Shown: one piece after another, positions 1-11,011 of the stretch | How the letters are laid out: every line of letters begins with the position of its first letter | Numbering within the stretch: position 1 is the stretch's first letter | From: Leptobrachium leishanense | Taxonomy: Eukaryota > Chordata > Amphibia > Anura > Megophryidae | NCBI GenBank assembly: GCA_009667805.1 | Contig: CM019066.1 | Span: 8,184,001 to 8,248,000 of the forward strand | Length of the DNA stretch: 64,000 nucleotides | Reading direction: 5' to 3' | Position numbers and translations under genes: made by a program | Notes under the pieces: model-generated | Told to the model about the DNA's origin: nothing | Database searches by the model: none | What the model saw: the letters and a program-made list of their open reading frames with translations, nothing else

Positions 1-747
1 CTGTCACATTTGCCACACACTTGTTGCCCCTTACTCGCCATTGAATCTTTGGACACACACACCCTACCCCCCAGCAGAGATGAAGAGCATCCAGTACTTC
101 ATGTATTTACCTTTCAGGTAAAATCCTTTATAAATAAATAAATATATATATATTCTAAATGAGAATATGAATACTTATTTATTATAATGGTTGTTGATGT
201 ACACCCAAAATCAACATCTCTCTGAAACAAGCACAAGTCTATCTTAGTATGGCAGTCTTTCCCCTGGTGACCTGGATGGTTGAACTTTCGGCGTTTCCTG
301 TGCTGATCCTGGTAAAAGAGAATAACAGTAGAGTTACTCAGAGTAATGGTCTGTTGGAGGTCCACCAGCCTAACAAGAGAGCAGCATCCTGGCAGAAGCG
401 GACGACCAAGGACTATTTTCCAGTGGATCAGTTCTCGGATTAGGGCACAGAATCTTTTCAGGAAAGTGGTGACTTACTTTCCTGGTGAATAGGGATTCTT
501 CATGGCTGCCATAACTCGCCTCTCTTACCTTCAGAACAGCAGGTTGCCCAGGAACCTAGAGGAATCCAATTTGGCCTCCACAATCATCATCCCAAATTCT
601 CTTACATATAGCTATAGATGTAAACTTAAAAGATGCTCAACATGAAGTACTGGATGCTCTTCATCTCTGCTGGGGGGTAGGGGGTGTGTGTGTGTCCAAA
701 GATGCAATGGCGAGTAAGGGGCAACACATGTGTGGCAAATGTGACAG
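1..747. repeat. Inverted repeat, about 107-bp arms, cut by the window edge
   Basis: Bases 1-107 are nearly the reverse complement of 641-747; both arms carry CTGTCACATTTGCCACACA and a GTGTGTGTGTCC tract. The arms differ at a few positions. The left arm runs into a sequence at about 103-150 resembling the 3' tail of the LINE at 46.9-48.5 kb (GGTAAAATCCTTTATAAATA). The 530 bp between the arms has no recognised coding content. It is probably a non-autonomous DNA element or a fold-back repeat. The left end may extend beyond the window, so no target duplication can be tested. Confidence 0.7.
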
Positions 748-1327
748 TACAATGTTCTAAGGGCCAAAATATTACCAAAATGTGTGGTATTTGCCTCATT
801 TCTGGTCAGTATTGCAATCGTGTCCCCTTGTGGCATTTCTACACATTGTGTAACATCTAAGAAATAAAGGACAATTGGATGTTTTAGGGCAAGAGATAGA
901 ACACGGGAATAAATTGTTGATATTGTTGTGATTCTACAAGTAAAGTTTTGGGAAAAACATTCCTTTTCTGTACCATGGGATCTGTGTTTCTTTATGGTGA
1001 CACATGAAAAGAAGCATCACAGTAGTGCGGTTTGCATAATTTCATACTAATTAATTGTATTCTGAGGGTTTCTATAATCCAAATCATCAAATCAATAATC
1101 CAAATCATCAAAGGGCTGTATACATGCAACACATATGTGCTACAGGTATCCTGTTGCGAGGCCGCCACCTTGTAGAAGCAGAGAAAATTGCTGTGATAGA
1201 AAACGTTTTTAAAACGTTAGAAGATTTTCGCATAAATCACATTTTTTATGAAAGGAATAAAAATGCGTGCACCATTTTTTGGAGAAGCATAAGATGCAAA
1301 ATAACTGTAGTGTACATGTTAGGGCTA
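748..1327. other. No gene seen
   Basis: AT-rich sequence with stops in all frames and a short direct repeat at about 1076-1110 (AATCCAAATCATCAAA, twice). Nothing coding is supported. Confidence 0.5.
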
Positions 1328-1335
1328 GTATTAAG

Positions 1336-2186
1336 TAGACTTGTGCATAGTGTTTTTTTTCATTTCAGAATCTTTCGTCCCCCTTTTTTTACGTTGTGGG
1401 TGATTTCGGGTCATTTTAAAAAAAAAAAAATTTGTTTCAGGTTGTTCGATATTTCACCGCGATTCGTAATTTCGGACTGAACTGATTATAATTTTTCGGA
1501 TCACTTTGGTTTACGGATCCGATAATTTTGGATCTGATCCAATAATTTTAGATTGCATTCGATTAATTCATCGGCTCTGATTCATTTATCGGATTGGATC
1601 CGAATCATTAATGAAACGCTGTTTGAAAAAAAACTATTGAACAAAAACTTTAAAAAAGTTAGGAAACCTAAAATTTCACCCAAAGAATCCTGAAAAATGC
1701 TCAAAAAACCCTAAAACATAAATAAACAAAATGGCTTATTGCTGCAAGTGAAAAAAATAAACGGTTTAAGAAATATTTGATAAAAACGGGGATTTATTTA
1801 ACATAAAAACCTATAGGTTAATCCTATAAGCTGCAATGTTAAAAAATCCCTGTATTATATTACTTTGGAATCATTTTGTTCCATTAATTTTTTTTTGCTT
1901 TGTGTTATTTTCATTCCTTTTTTTCATTTTGTAACATTTTGTTTAGTTTTGGGTCATTTCGTTACATTTTCATTCCGTTCTATATCATTTCGGATCATTT
2001 TAGAATCGGTTTATATACAGTAGTTTCGGATCATTTTCGAATCGACTTCCAATCGTAATTTCATAATATCGGATGATGATTCATAATAGAGTGGCCGATA
2101 TTACGTTTTTTTGGAAAGAAAAAAATAGCGAAAATACAAATCTCGGCCGAAAACGAAATTTTGACGATATGAAATGCACATGTCTA
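1336..2186. mobile_element. Non-autonomous hAT-type MITE
   Basis: The element starts TAGACTTGTGCA and ends TGCACATGTCTA, a terminal inverted repeat. It is flanked by an exact 8-bp duplication GTATTAAG (1328-1335 and 2187-2194), the target length expected of hAT. The interior is rich in TTTCGGATC-type motifs and has no transposase. It belongs to a loose group with the copies at 41330, 53036, 55357, 59129 and 62560. Confidence 0.9.
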
Positions 2187-2194
2187 GTATTAAG

Positions 2195-2685
2195 GTTAGA
2201 GTTACTTTTATGTTTCAGGTTAACCCCGACTGTATTACTCTGCTAATGTCAGAGCAAAATAAAATGCCTAAAAGTGAAGTGAGCATGATGGAATTGTTGA
2301 AAAAGCAGTATCTGCTGGTTAGGTTTGACCCTTACCCTAAATGTGACCCTAACCCTAAAAACGTATGCTTGCATTTGTTTTGTCACTGCTCGTGTCAGAA
2401 AAATGATGCGAGCATCGTGGTAGCTTGCATTGAAAAATTGACATGACTGTGACAATATATCTGAATAAAAAGAACCATTTTAAAGTCGGCTAACATCTGT
2501 GCTTCCAAAATCTGTCCTTGGGACCCTCAAACAGACCATATTTTAAGGATTACCTTGAGGAAATGCAGACTGAATCCTGCAATCACTGAGCAGAAAATCA
2601 TATCACCTGTGCGGTGCTTCAAATATCTGCCAAACCTGGCCTGTTAGTGGGTTCTGAGGATGGGTTTGGGAAACACTGCTTTATA
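2195..2685. other. No gene seen; three imperfect CCCTAA units
   Basis: Sequence without convincing coding potential. At about 2330-2360 three imperfect CCCTAA units occur, too few and too diverged to call an interstitial telomere. Confidence 0.4.
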
Positions 2686-2689
2686 TAGA

Positions 2690-3355
2690 AACATAGAAAA
2701 TGTCGGCAGATAAGAACCTTTCAGCCCATCTAGTCTGCCCAATTACATGGATACTTTACCTGGATTTATCTTTTGTTTAGGATAGCCTTATGCCTATCCC
2801 ATGCCTGCTTAAATTCAATTACTGTTTTGGCCTCTACCACTTCAACTGGAAGACTGTTCCATGTATCCACCACCCTCTCAGTAAAATAATGCTTCCTGAT
2901 GTTACTTTTAAACCTTTGCCCCTCTATTCTAAGACTATGTCCTCTTGTTTTGCTACTTTGTTTCCTTTTAAATATACTCCATTCCTCTACCTTGTGGATT
3001 CCCTTTACGTATTTAAATGTTTCTATCATATCTCCTCTGTCTCGTCTTTTTTCCAAGCTGTACATGTTAAGATCATTAAGCCTTTCCTGGTAACTTTTCT
3101 CCTTCAAGCCGTACACCATTTTAGTAGCCCTTCTCTGAACTCTCTCTAAGATGTCTATATCCTTCTGGAGATACGGTCTCCAGTACTGCACACAGTACTC
3201 CAAGTGAGGTCTCACCAGTGCTCTGTACAGTGGCATGAGCACTTCCCTTTTCCTACTGCTAATACCTCTCCATACACAACCAAGCATTCTGCCAGCATTT
3301 CCTGCTGCTCTAATACATTGACTACTTACCTTTAGATCCTCTGCAATAATAACCC
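2690..3355 (-). pseudogene. CR1-like LINE, C-terminal ORF2 fragment and 3' UTR
   Basis: On the minus strand a frame ending at 2766 reads as the C-terminal part of a CR1-type LINE ORF2. Key pieces are VLMPLYRALVRPHLEYCVQY, LERVQRRATKMVYGL, YSLEKRRDRGDMIETFKYVK and WNSLPVEVVEA. These follow the reverse-transcriptase core in CR1 proteins, so the copy is 5' truncated, the usual state for LINEs. The open frame runs on to 3497, but the residues upstream of about 3355 do not look like CR1. Downstream, 2690-2765 would be the 3' UTR (reverse of AGAACCTTTCAGCCCATC). The fragment has few internal lesions but cannot be functional without an endonuclease and RT. The family call is from remembered motifs only. 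Confidence 0.85.
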
Positions 3356-3499
3356 CTAAAAACTGCAACATTTTTAATGCTGCAATTTTTTCTACGACCA
3401 CATGGTGGCGAGATTGTGACAGTAAGCCATGCAGTTGTAAGATTGAAAAGCTGCAGATCTGTTTCCTAAATGAACTAGTCAATGAAAGTAAATACATAT

Positions 3500-4318
3500 A
3501 CAGACCTTACAAGGATCTCTCATTCCGTTGTACGCATAACTGCTCAATGGAGATATTAATGATATATATTTGTGGCCAAGAGTAGCCACGAGTTATATGA
3601 AAATCAACATTTGTATTCATATTTGTAGACTCACCAATGCCAAATAGAAGAAGGCTTGAAAGGTCAGACTCTTCTTTAATTTAATCGTTGTTTCATTAGG
3701 TTTAGAATGTGTTTGTCATGTTTAACTTGTAAAGCTGTCACAATAGACAAAAACAGACATTGCTTCACATTGCACATTGTTGGCCTGAAGGGATTACATA
3801 TAAAGCAATTCTCTTCATTCTGAATGGAAAATGCTAAGAATTATATTTCTACTTGAAAGAATTCCCGCTGATCAGCTTTAGGCCCGTTACGCTTTTCCTT
3901 TTTTTCCTGTATCTAAGAACGGAAGTGTCTATTAAATTATTCACATAGCTTATCTGACATTCTGCATAAATTGAAAGAGATTGCGAAGACAAATTTAAAA
4001 AGAAAAAAAAAAGGAACAACATGCTCAGAAAATTATTAGTTTGCGAAGCAGATTATACTAAAAATGACAGTTATCACAGTGCGTGTAAAAATAAACATTT
4101 GAAAGATATTTACAAGTGTTTTCATGAAAGATTGGTGAAAGACAGTCTCAGGGATCCATCATCTATTCCAGCAACCAAGCAACTTAAATCATTGAATGGA
4201 GGGTTTGTGATAAATAAATTAAACAAATATATGGAATGGGAAATAAAGAATGTCAAAAACCATTTTAGGTTTTGAGAACAATAATTACAGATTGCTCAGT
4301 TAAAATAATTAAACTTAA
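3500..4318. other. No gene recognised
   Basis: AT-rich DNA. An 84-codon frame at 4021-4275 (+) begins MLRKLLVCEADYTKND. It has no recognisable domain and no splice or repeat context, so I do not call it a gene. Confidence 0.4.
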
Positions 4319-5194
4319 GGGGTTATTCAGAGAGAGTCGATCTGGCCCTGAAATGTAACCGGACACTGAAATTCAGCGAATGTGGACATTTCAGGGTCAT
4401 TCGGCTATTCAGAGAGCAGGCAATCGCCAAACGTTGGTGAATTGCCTGCACGTAAGGTGCCTGTTCGAGGGCAGTGAAATCCCCCATAGAGAAGCAACGC
4501 TTTGTCTATTCAGAGACACCAAACAGCTGAGGAATGTCAGTGCAGTGCCCTACTGTTTGGTGGTTTCATTCCTCAGGTTTATTAAGGTGAATCCCATAGG
4601 CGTCAATGTTAAAAAATATTCCAGGTTTAGTTCAATATCTAATAAACTGTTTATCATTTTATTCTGCAGTAAAAAGTTGCATTATTTTTAGATTTTTAGG
4701 ATCTTTTAGTCATTTTTGGGGATTTTTTGTCCAAATTTTTACTTCCATTTTTTTAAAATCATATTTTCTTTTTTCTGTAACAGCCCTTTTTCTTATCATT
4801 CATTGGATCTTATGTGTAAATTCCAGACATTTTCATTCAGTAGTTATTTTGCAAACAGCGTTTCAAAATTTAAACTTTCACGTAAACAGTTGTTTTTTTT
4901 TCCTCACCATGTTCGTCTGCCTATTGCGTTTTTCCGGTGGCTTCTCTGCGCTGTGATCGGCAGCTAGTCGGGTTTTTCTGGCGTGTTCGTGTTGTTTTTG
5001 CGGCAGTTTCTGCAGGCTTTCGGTGAGTGTTTGGTGGGTTTGCGGCACGTATTCCCTGCACTACTGGGGCCCTGCAGTGCTTGCTGAATACATTGCAGGG
5101 TCGGCGAACTAGGAATCGCCGAATCGCCCCAAAATGCAGGGAACAAAAGGTCACTGAACGTGCGGTGACTTTTCGGAACTCTCTGGATAACCCT
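4319..5194 (+). mobile_element. GGGTTATTCAGAG family DNA element, near complete
   Basis: It starts GGGGTTATTCAGAGAG and ends CTCTCTGGATAACCCTG, giving a TIR of about 15 bp. The interior has a T-rich central part and a GC-richer 3' part (CCGGTGGCTTCTCTGCG). Related copies occur at 31660, 34538, 44556, 46030, 50800 and 54492. There is no transposase. The superfamily is unclear: TTAA/TTAG flanks are visible here, but other copies do not share them. Confidence 0.75.
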
Positions 5195-5274
5195 GTTAGT
5201 TTCATCGGGCCACAGAACCTTTTCTCAGTAGCGCTATAGGTCGTCAAGGTAGCTTTTGGACGTGATTCACTAAC

Positions 5275-5455
5275 AGGTCTATTTAAAGAAAGGTGAACCT
5301 TAGGAGAATGACTGAAGAACTGAAATTTATAGGTCAAAATAGCCAAACCAGAAAAATTCTCCCATTTATCTCACTTTCCAAATTGGATATTTGGTCTAGA
5401 TTGTTCTCTTCTCCTTCCAATTCTTCTGATTTTCACCTTTCTCTGAAAAACCCTA
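5275..5455. mobile_element. Short MITE (CTATTTTGACCTAGAATTTTC group), diverged
   Basis: About 180 bp with imperfect terminal inverted repeats: AGAAAGGTGAACC at the left and TTTTCACCTTTCTCTG at the right. The interior matches 18060-18210 (AGAAAAATTCTCCCATTTAT) and relates to 39151-39240. No coding content. Confidence 0.7.
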
Positions 5456-5676
5456 TAAGTATCGATTTGAATGTGATATTCCTGATATAAGGCCCAAGCC
5501 TCCTACCATACTAACCTAAACTATAGCCAAAACACCCTAAAATAAGTTAAAAAAAACTTTACAGTTAAAAAAATATGTCCTGAGAAATACATACTTGCCA
5601 TCTGGCGATCGGTGACGCTAGGGAGGACCTTCCACATCCAGGTCTTCTTCAGCAATGGAGATGATAAGGTTGTTCA

Positions 5677-5767
5677 ACAAGGAATGTAATCTAATAGCAT
5701 TCCTTGTTAAATAAAAATGGATTCAGCCAATGAGAGACCTCCAGAGGTGGAGCTCCACTCATTGGCT
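5677..5767. repeat. Two adjacent hairpins
   Basis: CAAGGAATG...CATTCCTTG (5677-5705) and CAGCCAATGAG...CTCATTGGCTG (5723-5767) can each fold on themselves. They may be MITE remnants. Function unknown. Confidence 0.6.
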
Positions 5768-6419
5768 GAAACAGAATGGCTATATGAACTCATTGTGGCC
5801 AATCACGGAATCCCTGCTCTCTACTTGGCCATTTGTGTACATGGCTAGGGATGAGCCGAACACCCCCGTGTTCAGTTCGCATTCGAACTTGAACAATATC
5901 AAAAGTTCGAGTTCGAACTCGAACACGAACCGAAATTAATGCAAGTCAATGGGACTCGAAAGATCGATTTTTAGAGTACCCTCCAAGAGGGCATATATGC
6001 AAGATATTTGCCATAAAAGGTGTATGGGGGTCCGGGTAGTGCCCTGGGGGACAGGAAACAAGGACAAAAAGTAAAAAAAAAACTTTTTTAAAGGACCAGT
6101 GAGTTTTCCATGAAATAAGGGTTAAAAATAAAAATGAAAAATTCCTTCAAATATCGTGCCTAGGAGGACCCCATAACCTGCTCGTGAAGTGGCAGATTTT
6201 TCGGTTGTATAGAAACGTTTAAAAACAAAAAAATTACATTTCAAATGACGGTAAACAGTTTTCCTTTAATCTATTCATAAACAACTGCTTGGGGCGGCAG
6301 TCTGTATGAAAAAGAGGAGACATTTTAGGACACGCAGAACAAATTTAGTAATTTTTTTGGCTTAATTATGGTGAAACTTATGCAGGCTTTGGATAAAAGT
6401 AACAATAGGTGCTTTAAAA

Positions 6420-7215
6420 TTGGGCCTTTAGTGTCGGCAACAGTGCCGTCACACCGTACCCCCTCTGTGGTATTGTGGAAGAGTGCAGGGTTGGACCCTG
6501 TGGTCCAATATCAAAAAGATATAAATCTGGTAATAAAGGCGCCAGTGGCAGTGCACCAAAATATTGTGCCTTTGGTGGCAGCAAGTGCCTTCACACCGTA
6601 AGTAACCCCTCTGTGGTATTGTGGAAGAGTGCAGGGTCGGACCCTGCGGTCCAATATTAAAATGATATAAATCTGGTAATATAGGCGTCAGTGGCAGTGC
6701 ACCCAAATATTGTGCCTTTGGTGGCAGCAAGTGCCTTCACACCGTAAGTAACCCCTCTGTGGTATTGTGGAAGAGTGCAGGGTCGGACCCTGAGGTCCAA
6801 TATTAAAATGATATAAATCTGGTAATATAGGCGTCAGTGGCAGTGCACCCAAATATTGTGCCTTTGTTGGCAGCAAGTGCCTTCACACTGTAACCCTTTT
6901 GTGGTATTGTGGAAGAGTGCAGGGTTGGACCCTGCGGTCCAATATTAAAATGATATAAATCTGGTAATAAAGGCGCCAGTGGCAGTGCACCAAAATATTG
7001 TGCCTTTGGTGGCAGCAAGTGCCTTCACACCGTAAGTAACCCCTCTGTGGTATTGTGGAAGAGTGCAGGGTCGGACCCTGCGGTCCAATATTAAAATGAT
7101 ATAAATCTGGTAATATAGGCGTCAGTGGCAGTGCACCCAAATATTGTGCCTTTGGTGGCAGCAAGTGCCTTCACACCGTAAGTAACCCCTCTGTGGTATT
7201 GTGGAAGAGTGCAAC
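6420..7215. repeat. Tandem array, about 146-bp unit, inside hAT
   Basis: GTGGAAGAGTGCAG recurs at 6475, 6621, 6777, 6909, 7055 and 7201, so spacing is 132-156 bp. Units are highly similar. The same unit appears in diverged form at 11540-11790. Short open frames here are repeat artefacts. Confidence 0.9.
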
Positions 7216-7670
7216 AACAATTCCCAGATATCTGCTAGAAGTGAGACCCCAATAGCTGGCACTGAGAAGACACAGATTACAATTCCCAGAAATTTTATGG
7301 AAGTATGTGACACCCCCTGATAGCTGACTGTCAGTGACTGAGAAGACACGGATTACAATTCACAGAAATTTTATGGAAGTATGTGACACCCCCTGATAGC
7401 TGACTGTCAGTGTCTGAGAAGACACACTTTCCACCACCAATTCCCAGATATCTGCAACAAGTGAGCCCCCTAAATTGCTGCTGTCACTGAATGAGAAGAC
7501 ACACTTTCCACCCCCAATTCCCAAATATCTGCAACAAGTGAGCCCCCCAAATTGCTGCTGTCACTGACTGAGAAGACACACTTTCCACCAATTCCCAGAT
7601 ATCTGCAACAAGAGAGACCCCCAATAGCTGTCACTGGCAGTGAGAAGACACACTGACAGAACAATCTCCT
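7210..7670 (-). repeat. Tandem array, about 70-bp unit, inside hAT
   Basis: Units around AATTCCCAGATATCTG and GAGAAGACACA repeat about six times. They are the reverse complement of the 71-bp units at 13090-13620, which lie in the same relative place of the related plus-strand hAT copy. Confidence 0.85.
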
Positions 7671-8014
7671 CTCACTCCTGCAGAAAAACACGCGCTGGCT
7701 GGGCTGGGTTGAAGCCTTATATAATGTGCTGCGGGACTTAGCTCTGTGAGCCCATGATTGGGCAAAATTTGCCCAATCAGGACTCTGAGCCGTGAATGGC
7801 ATAGTCTTGCACCTGTCTTGCACCTAAACTGTGGTCAGGTGCAGGCTGTAGCCAATTACAAGCTTCAGTCCAGTGGAAAAAGTGCTTTGTGGTTCATTGT
7901 GGTGCATTGTGGGTGAACACGTGGAAATGTTCGTAGTTCGCGAACATCCGAACTGGCGATGTTCGAATCGAACTCCGAACACATCGAACTGAACAGCTCA
8001 TCCCTATACATGGC

Positions 8015-9130
8015 CACCACTCTACGTAAAAATAGTGAGATGAGGTGAAAGGGTAAAATTTGAGCCATATGTAACCAATTTGGCCATACAGAAGGGTGGT
8101 TTTGGAGACTAGTGAGCAAGAAAAGTTTTCCGTTCTTTCGCAAACCTCGAAAACTTAAGCGGTGACAAAGTGGTCTTCGATTTGACAACCTGCTATATTT
8201 TTTTTAAAAATGTAAAGTTCAAACAGGTTGTGTTTGTTCAATACTGTTACATAGATGAACATCAAACCAGATTTTAAGCCAAAAAAATTTTGCGGGTGCG
8301 ATGGATTTAGTTTCGTAGTACTAGTTTATTTTTCTGAACAAAAATCTGAGGTGATGTCCATCTCCAGATCACTTGATTTTTAGGGTAGTGTTCATCATAG
8401 GGCTCCATTTTAATGCTATTGGCCGATTTTTCAAAATATCGGTTGATTCACTTGTAAAAATGAGATTCAAGCCAATATTTGAAAAACCACTGCTGGTCCG
8501 GAAAAAAAAAGTGTTCCGGTAAAACGCTAAAAAAGCTAACTTTTGACCAGAATCACATAGATTTTTTCACTTCATTCATGACTATTAGAAAAATTTGATG
8601 TTTGAAAACAATTCGGCGTTATCTCCTCTATTACCCTGCCTGACAATCCATCGATAAACATCTTTCTGGCCTTGAAATTTTTTCTAAAATTTTCATGCTG
8701 GTAAACTCAAAATTAATCACTATAGCCAATACATCCAATAAAAAGTACAGCCGCTCAATCCAAAATGTTATCAAGAAACAAAAAGCCGCTAAATTCACAC
8801 TTGAATCTTCCAAAACAAAAAATGGCCGATAAAGGTTGCTTTTGTGGCCATCAGGTCAAATTGAATCAAGCCCATAGTTTCATGAGAGTGATATCTTCAG
8901 GACATTTATTGCAGCTGCTGAATGCATGATGCTCAGGTCCCATTTCCATCGCAATTTTCAGATATAATGATATACAATGCGTTCTCATTTATAATACAGA
9001 CTTTGCTAAATTTGCACACAGGGTAGGAAAAAGATGAAAACATTGGGCCTGATCATAACCTGTACATTAAAGGTGAGACGCAAAGGAAAAAAAATGTTGT
9101 CTGCCATTTTCCATTTGCTGCTCATCTTTA
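8015..9130. other. No gene seen
   Basis: AT-rich sequence with only short interrupted frames. It continues the sequence left of the hAT insertion at 5846. Confidence 0.4.
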
Positions 9131-9137
9131 ATGTCTA

Positions 9138-9846
9138 AATGCTTATGTCGGCTATCGAATACGGAGATGTAGTGTATGCAGCTGCCCCACAAACGCACCT
9201 GCATAAACTTACTACATTGTATAACTCATTCTGCTGCTCTGTGCTACAATGTAATTACACGACCCACCATTGTGACATGTTAAAAGAGCTAAACTGGCCG
9301 TCGCTGAAATCTAGACGCACCCTTCACCTTTCCAACCTGGTGTTTAAGAGTTTTTGTGGGAAGCTACCACCCTACCTGAATAGATTGCTTCCCCCAGCAG
9401 TTCTCTCATCCTATAACCTCTGATCCAGGACCAGCACCTTACTTGCAATACCACAATACAAAAAGAAAGTGGCTCAATCCTCATTTTCCTACAGAGCACC
9501 ACAATTATGGAATAACCTCCCAGATGTCATCAAATCTTCCCCCAGTCTATAGTTACTTAAGAGCTCCCTATTAACATACCTCAATACAGAATGCACCTGT
9601 ATACATGTAACATAGTGACTATATACAGAATGCACCTGTAAACATGTAGCGTAGTGACAATATTTTCTACATATTTATTTTCTGTGTTAATCTGTATATT
9701 TGTGTTTTTTTAATATCTTGCATTTATTACTTTGTATTTTTGTAACAACTGTAACAATTCAATGTTCTTCAACCCAGAACATACTTGAAAACCAGAGAAA
9801 TCTCAATGTATCCTTCCTAGTAAAATACTTTATAAATAAATAAATA
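9138..9846 (+). pseudogene. L2/CR1-type LINE, 5'-truncated 3' fragment
   Basis: The translated sequence begins AIEYGDVVYAAAPQTHLHKL and matches the C-terminus of the LINE at 47870-48349 almost residue for residue (MLKELNWPSL, LPPYLNRLLPPAV). In-frame stops follow SSYNL and again later, so it is dead. It ends with the shared 3' tail (CTCAATGTATCCTTCCTAG, then an AAAT-type repeat). The 5' breakpoint at 9138 and the 3' end at 9846 are bordered by AATGTCT on both sides, a likely 7-bp target duplication, so this looks like an independent insertion. Confidence 0.88.
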
Positions 9847-9849
9847 AAT

Positions 9850-10500
9850 GTCTGTATTACAAGGCAGCTGCTTTGTCAGTAATTGCAGACATAATATTGC
9901 GGAGCTGCAGGGTGATAAAACCAGCAGTCCGTAGGACTCCATGGAGACGGATCAGAGCTCGCGGGAGTGAGAGCTAGCCGGGGTAGCAAAAGGATATGCA
10001 GAGGAACATTAGAACTATTTGTTCCCAGTGTACCTCTGCCCAAAGAGTGAGGAAACGCGCATCAAACACTCTGGCCACCGAGGGATCTGAGGTGAGTTTG
10101 GGATTATTGGGTGAGTTTTGATTTATGTGTTTTGTGCTGATATGCAAACACATAACACCAGGATCTGAAAAACGCTATTCTTTTCAGAATAACGTCAGAT
10201 GCAGAGAGATTGAACAGGTTGGTTGGAATAGACCGTTTTCCATCTGCTGAGGCCACATTAGTAACAAACAGTAACCTGGTGCAGCATCCGTGAGTCCAGC
10301 AGAGCTTGCGTCTCGGATGGAATAGGATAGTTAAAAGATAATCACAGCACTCAAGCACTTATGCTATATGGCTCAAGAGCTGTCCTTTGAGTCCAGGTTG
10401 TGTTCTGACCCATTATCTTCTTTTTTCACCCATAAACAAATCTCTATTGCTCATCTGAAGGAGTAGGAAGTCCAAACAGCTGCAGGCCAGACTGCTTCTT
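9850..10500. other. No gene recognised
   Basis: A frame on the minus strand (10104-10358, 84 codons) has no family I recognise. No clear repeat structure was seen. Confidence 0.35.
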
Positions 10501-10502
10501 TT

Positions 10503-11003
10503 GAGGGTGTAAATATATTGGGCCCTATCACCTAGCTAAAACGGGGATGGTAAAGGGAAAAATTAGTGTTCACTAATTTCCCCTTAGTATCTTGTTTTCT
10601 CAGTGTATTACGGGTCAGGCGCTAAGTCCAGCAGCCTGCCTCATAGCGGCCGCTAGGTTCGTGGATGCTCGAGGCAACGTCAGAGTGCCGTAGTGGGCAT
10701 CCCCTCCATGGAGTCCAAAGTACTCCATGGAGGCTTCACTTACCGGGTCACATGACCGGCAGGATCTTGCCCATCGCAAGGTCCTGCTGGTCGGCGAAGT
10801 GATCGCGGATGGAGACTGGGAACTTCATTTTCCCAGTCTCACTCTTTTCCCAGCAGCTAGAAGCAGTGGATCGGGCCGTCGTTCTCGCTGCGGGATGAAA
10901 GGTCTGATTTTTTTTAAGGGGCTTTCAGCTGCTAGCTAACTTTTTTAGTTAGCGACAGCTCTTAGTAGCTAGCGTTAGGACCTTCTGATCCAAGCGCTAG
11001 TTA
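10503..11003 (+). repeat. Dispersed repeat, plus-strand copy
   Basis: From about 10690 the sequence matches the reverse complement of 28945-29118. Shared blocks include CATCCCCTCCATGGAG, GGGTCACATGACCG, GTTAGCGACAGCT and AGCGTTAGGAC. It contains the hairpin ATTAGTGTTCACTAAT near 10563. No coding content; likely a MITE whose ends I cannot fix. Confidence 0.65.
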
Positions 11004-11011
11004 CTCTCTGC

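Larger units (their letters stand above)
5846..8006 (-). mobile_element. Non-autonomous hAT element with internal tandem arrays
   Basis: The ends are TAGGGATGAGC and GCTCATCCCTA, flanked by an exact 8-bp target duplication TACATGGC (5838-5845 and 8007-8014), diagnostic of hAT. Read on the minus strand, its first part (8006 to about 7640) matches the 5' region of the transposase-bearing copy at 12753. This element therefore appears to be an internal deletion derivative of that family. It holds two tandem arrays, annotated separately, and no transposase frame. Confidence 0.92.

Noticed and set aside
2330..2362. Interstitial telomere repeat
   Set aside because: Only three imperfect CCCTAA units; insufficient.
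4021..4275. 84-codon frame as a small gene
   Set aside because: Length is within chance for this composition and no family match is recognised.
4319..5194. Assigning the GGGTTATTCAG family to piggyBac on the TTAA/TTAG flanks
   Set aside because: Other copies (31660, 34538, 46030) do not show TTAA at their borders, so the superfamily is left open.
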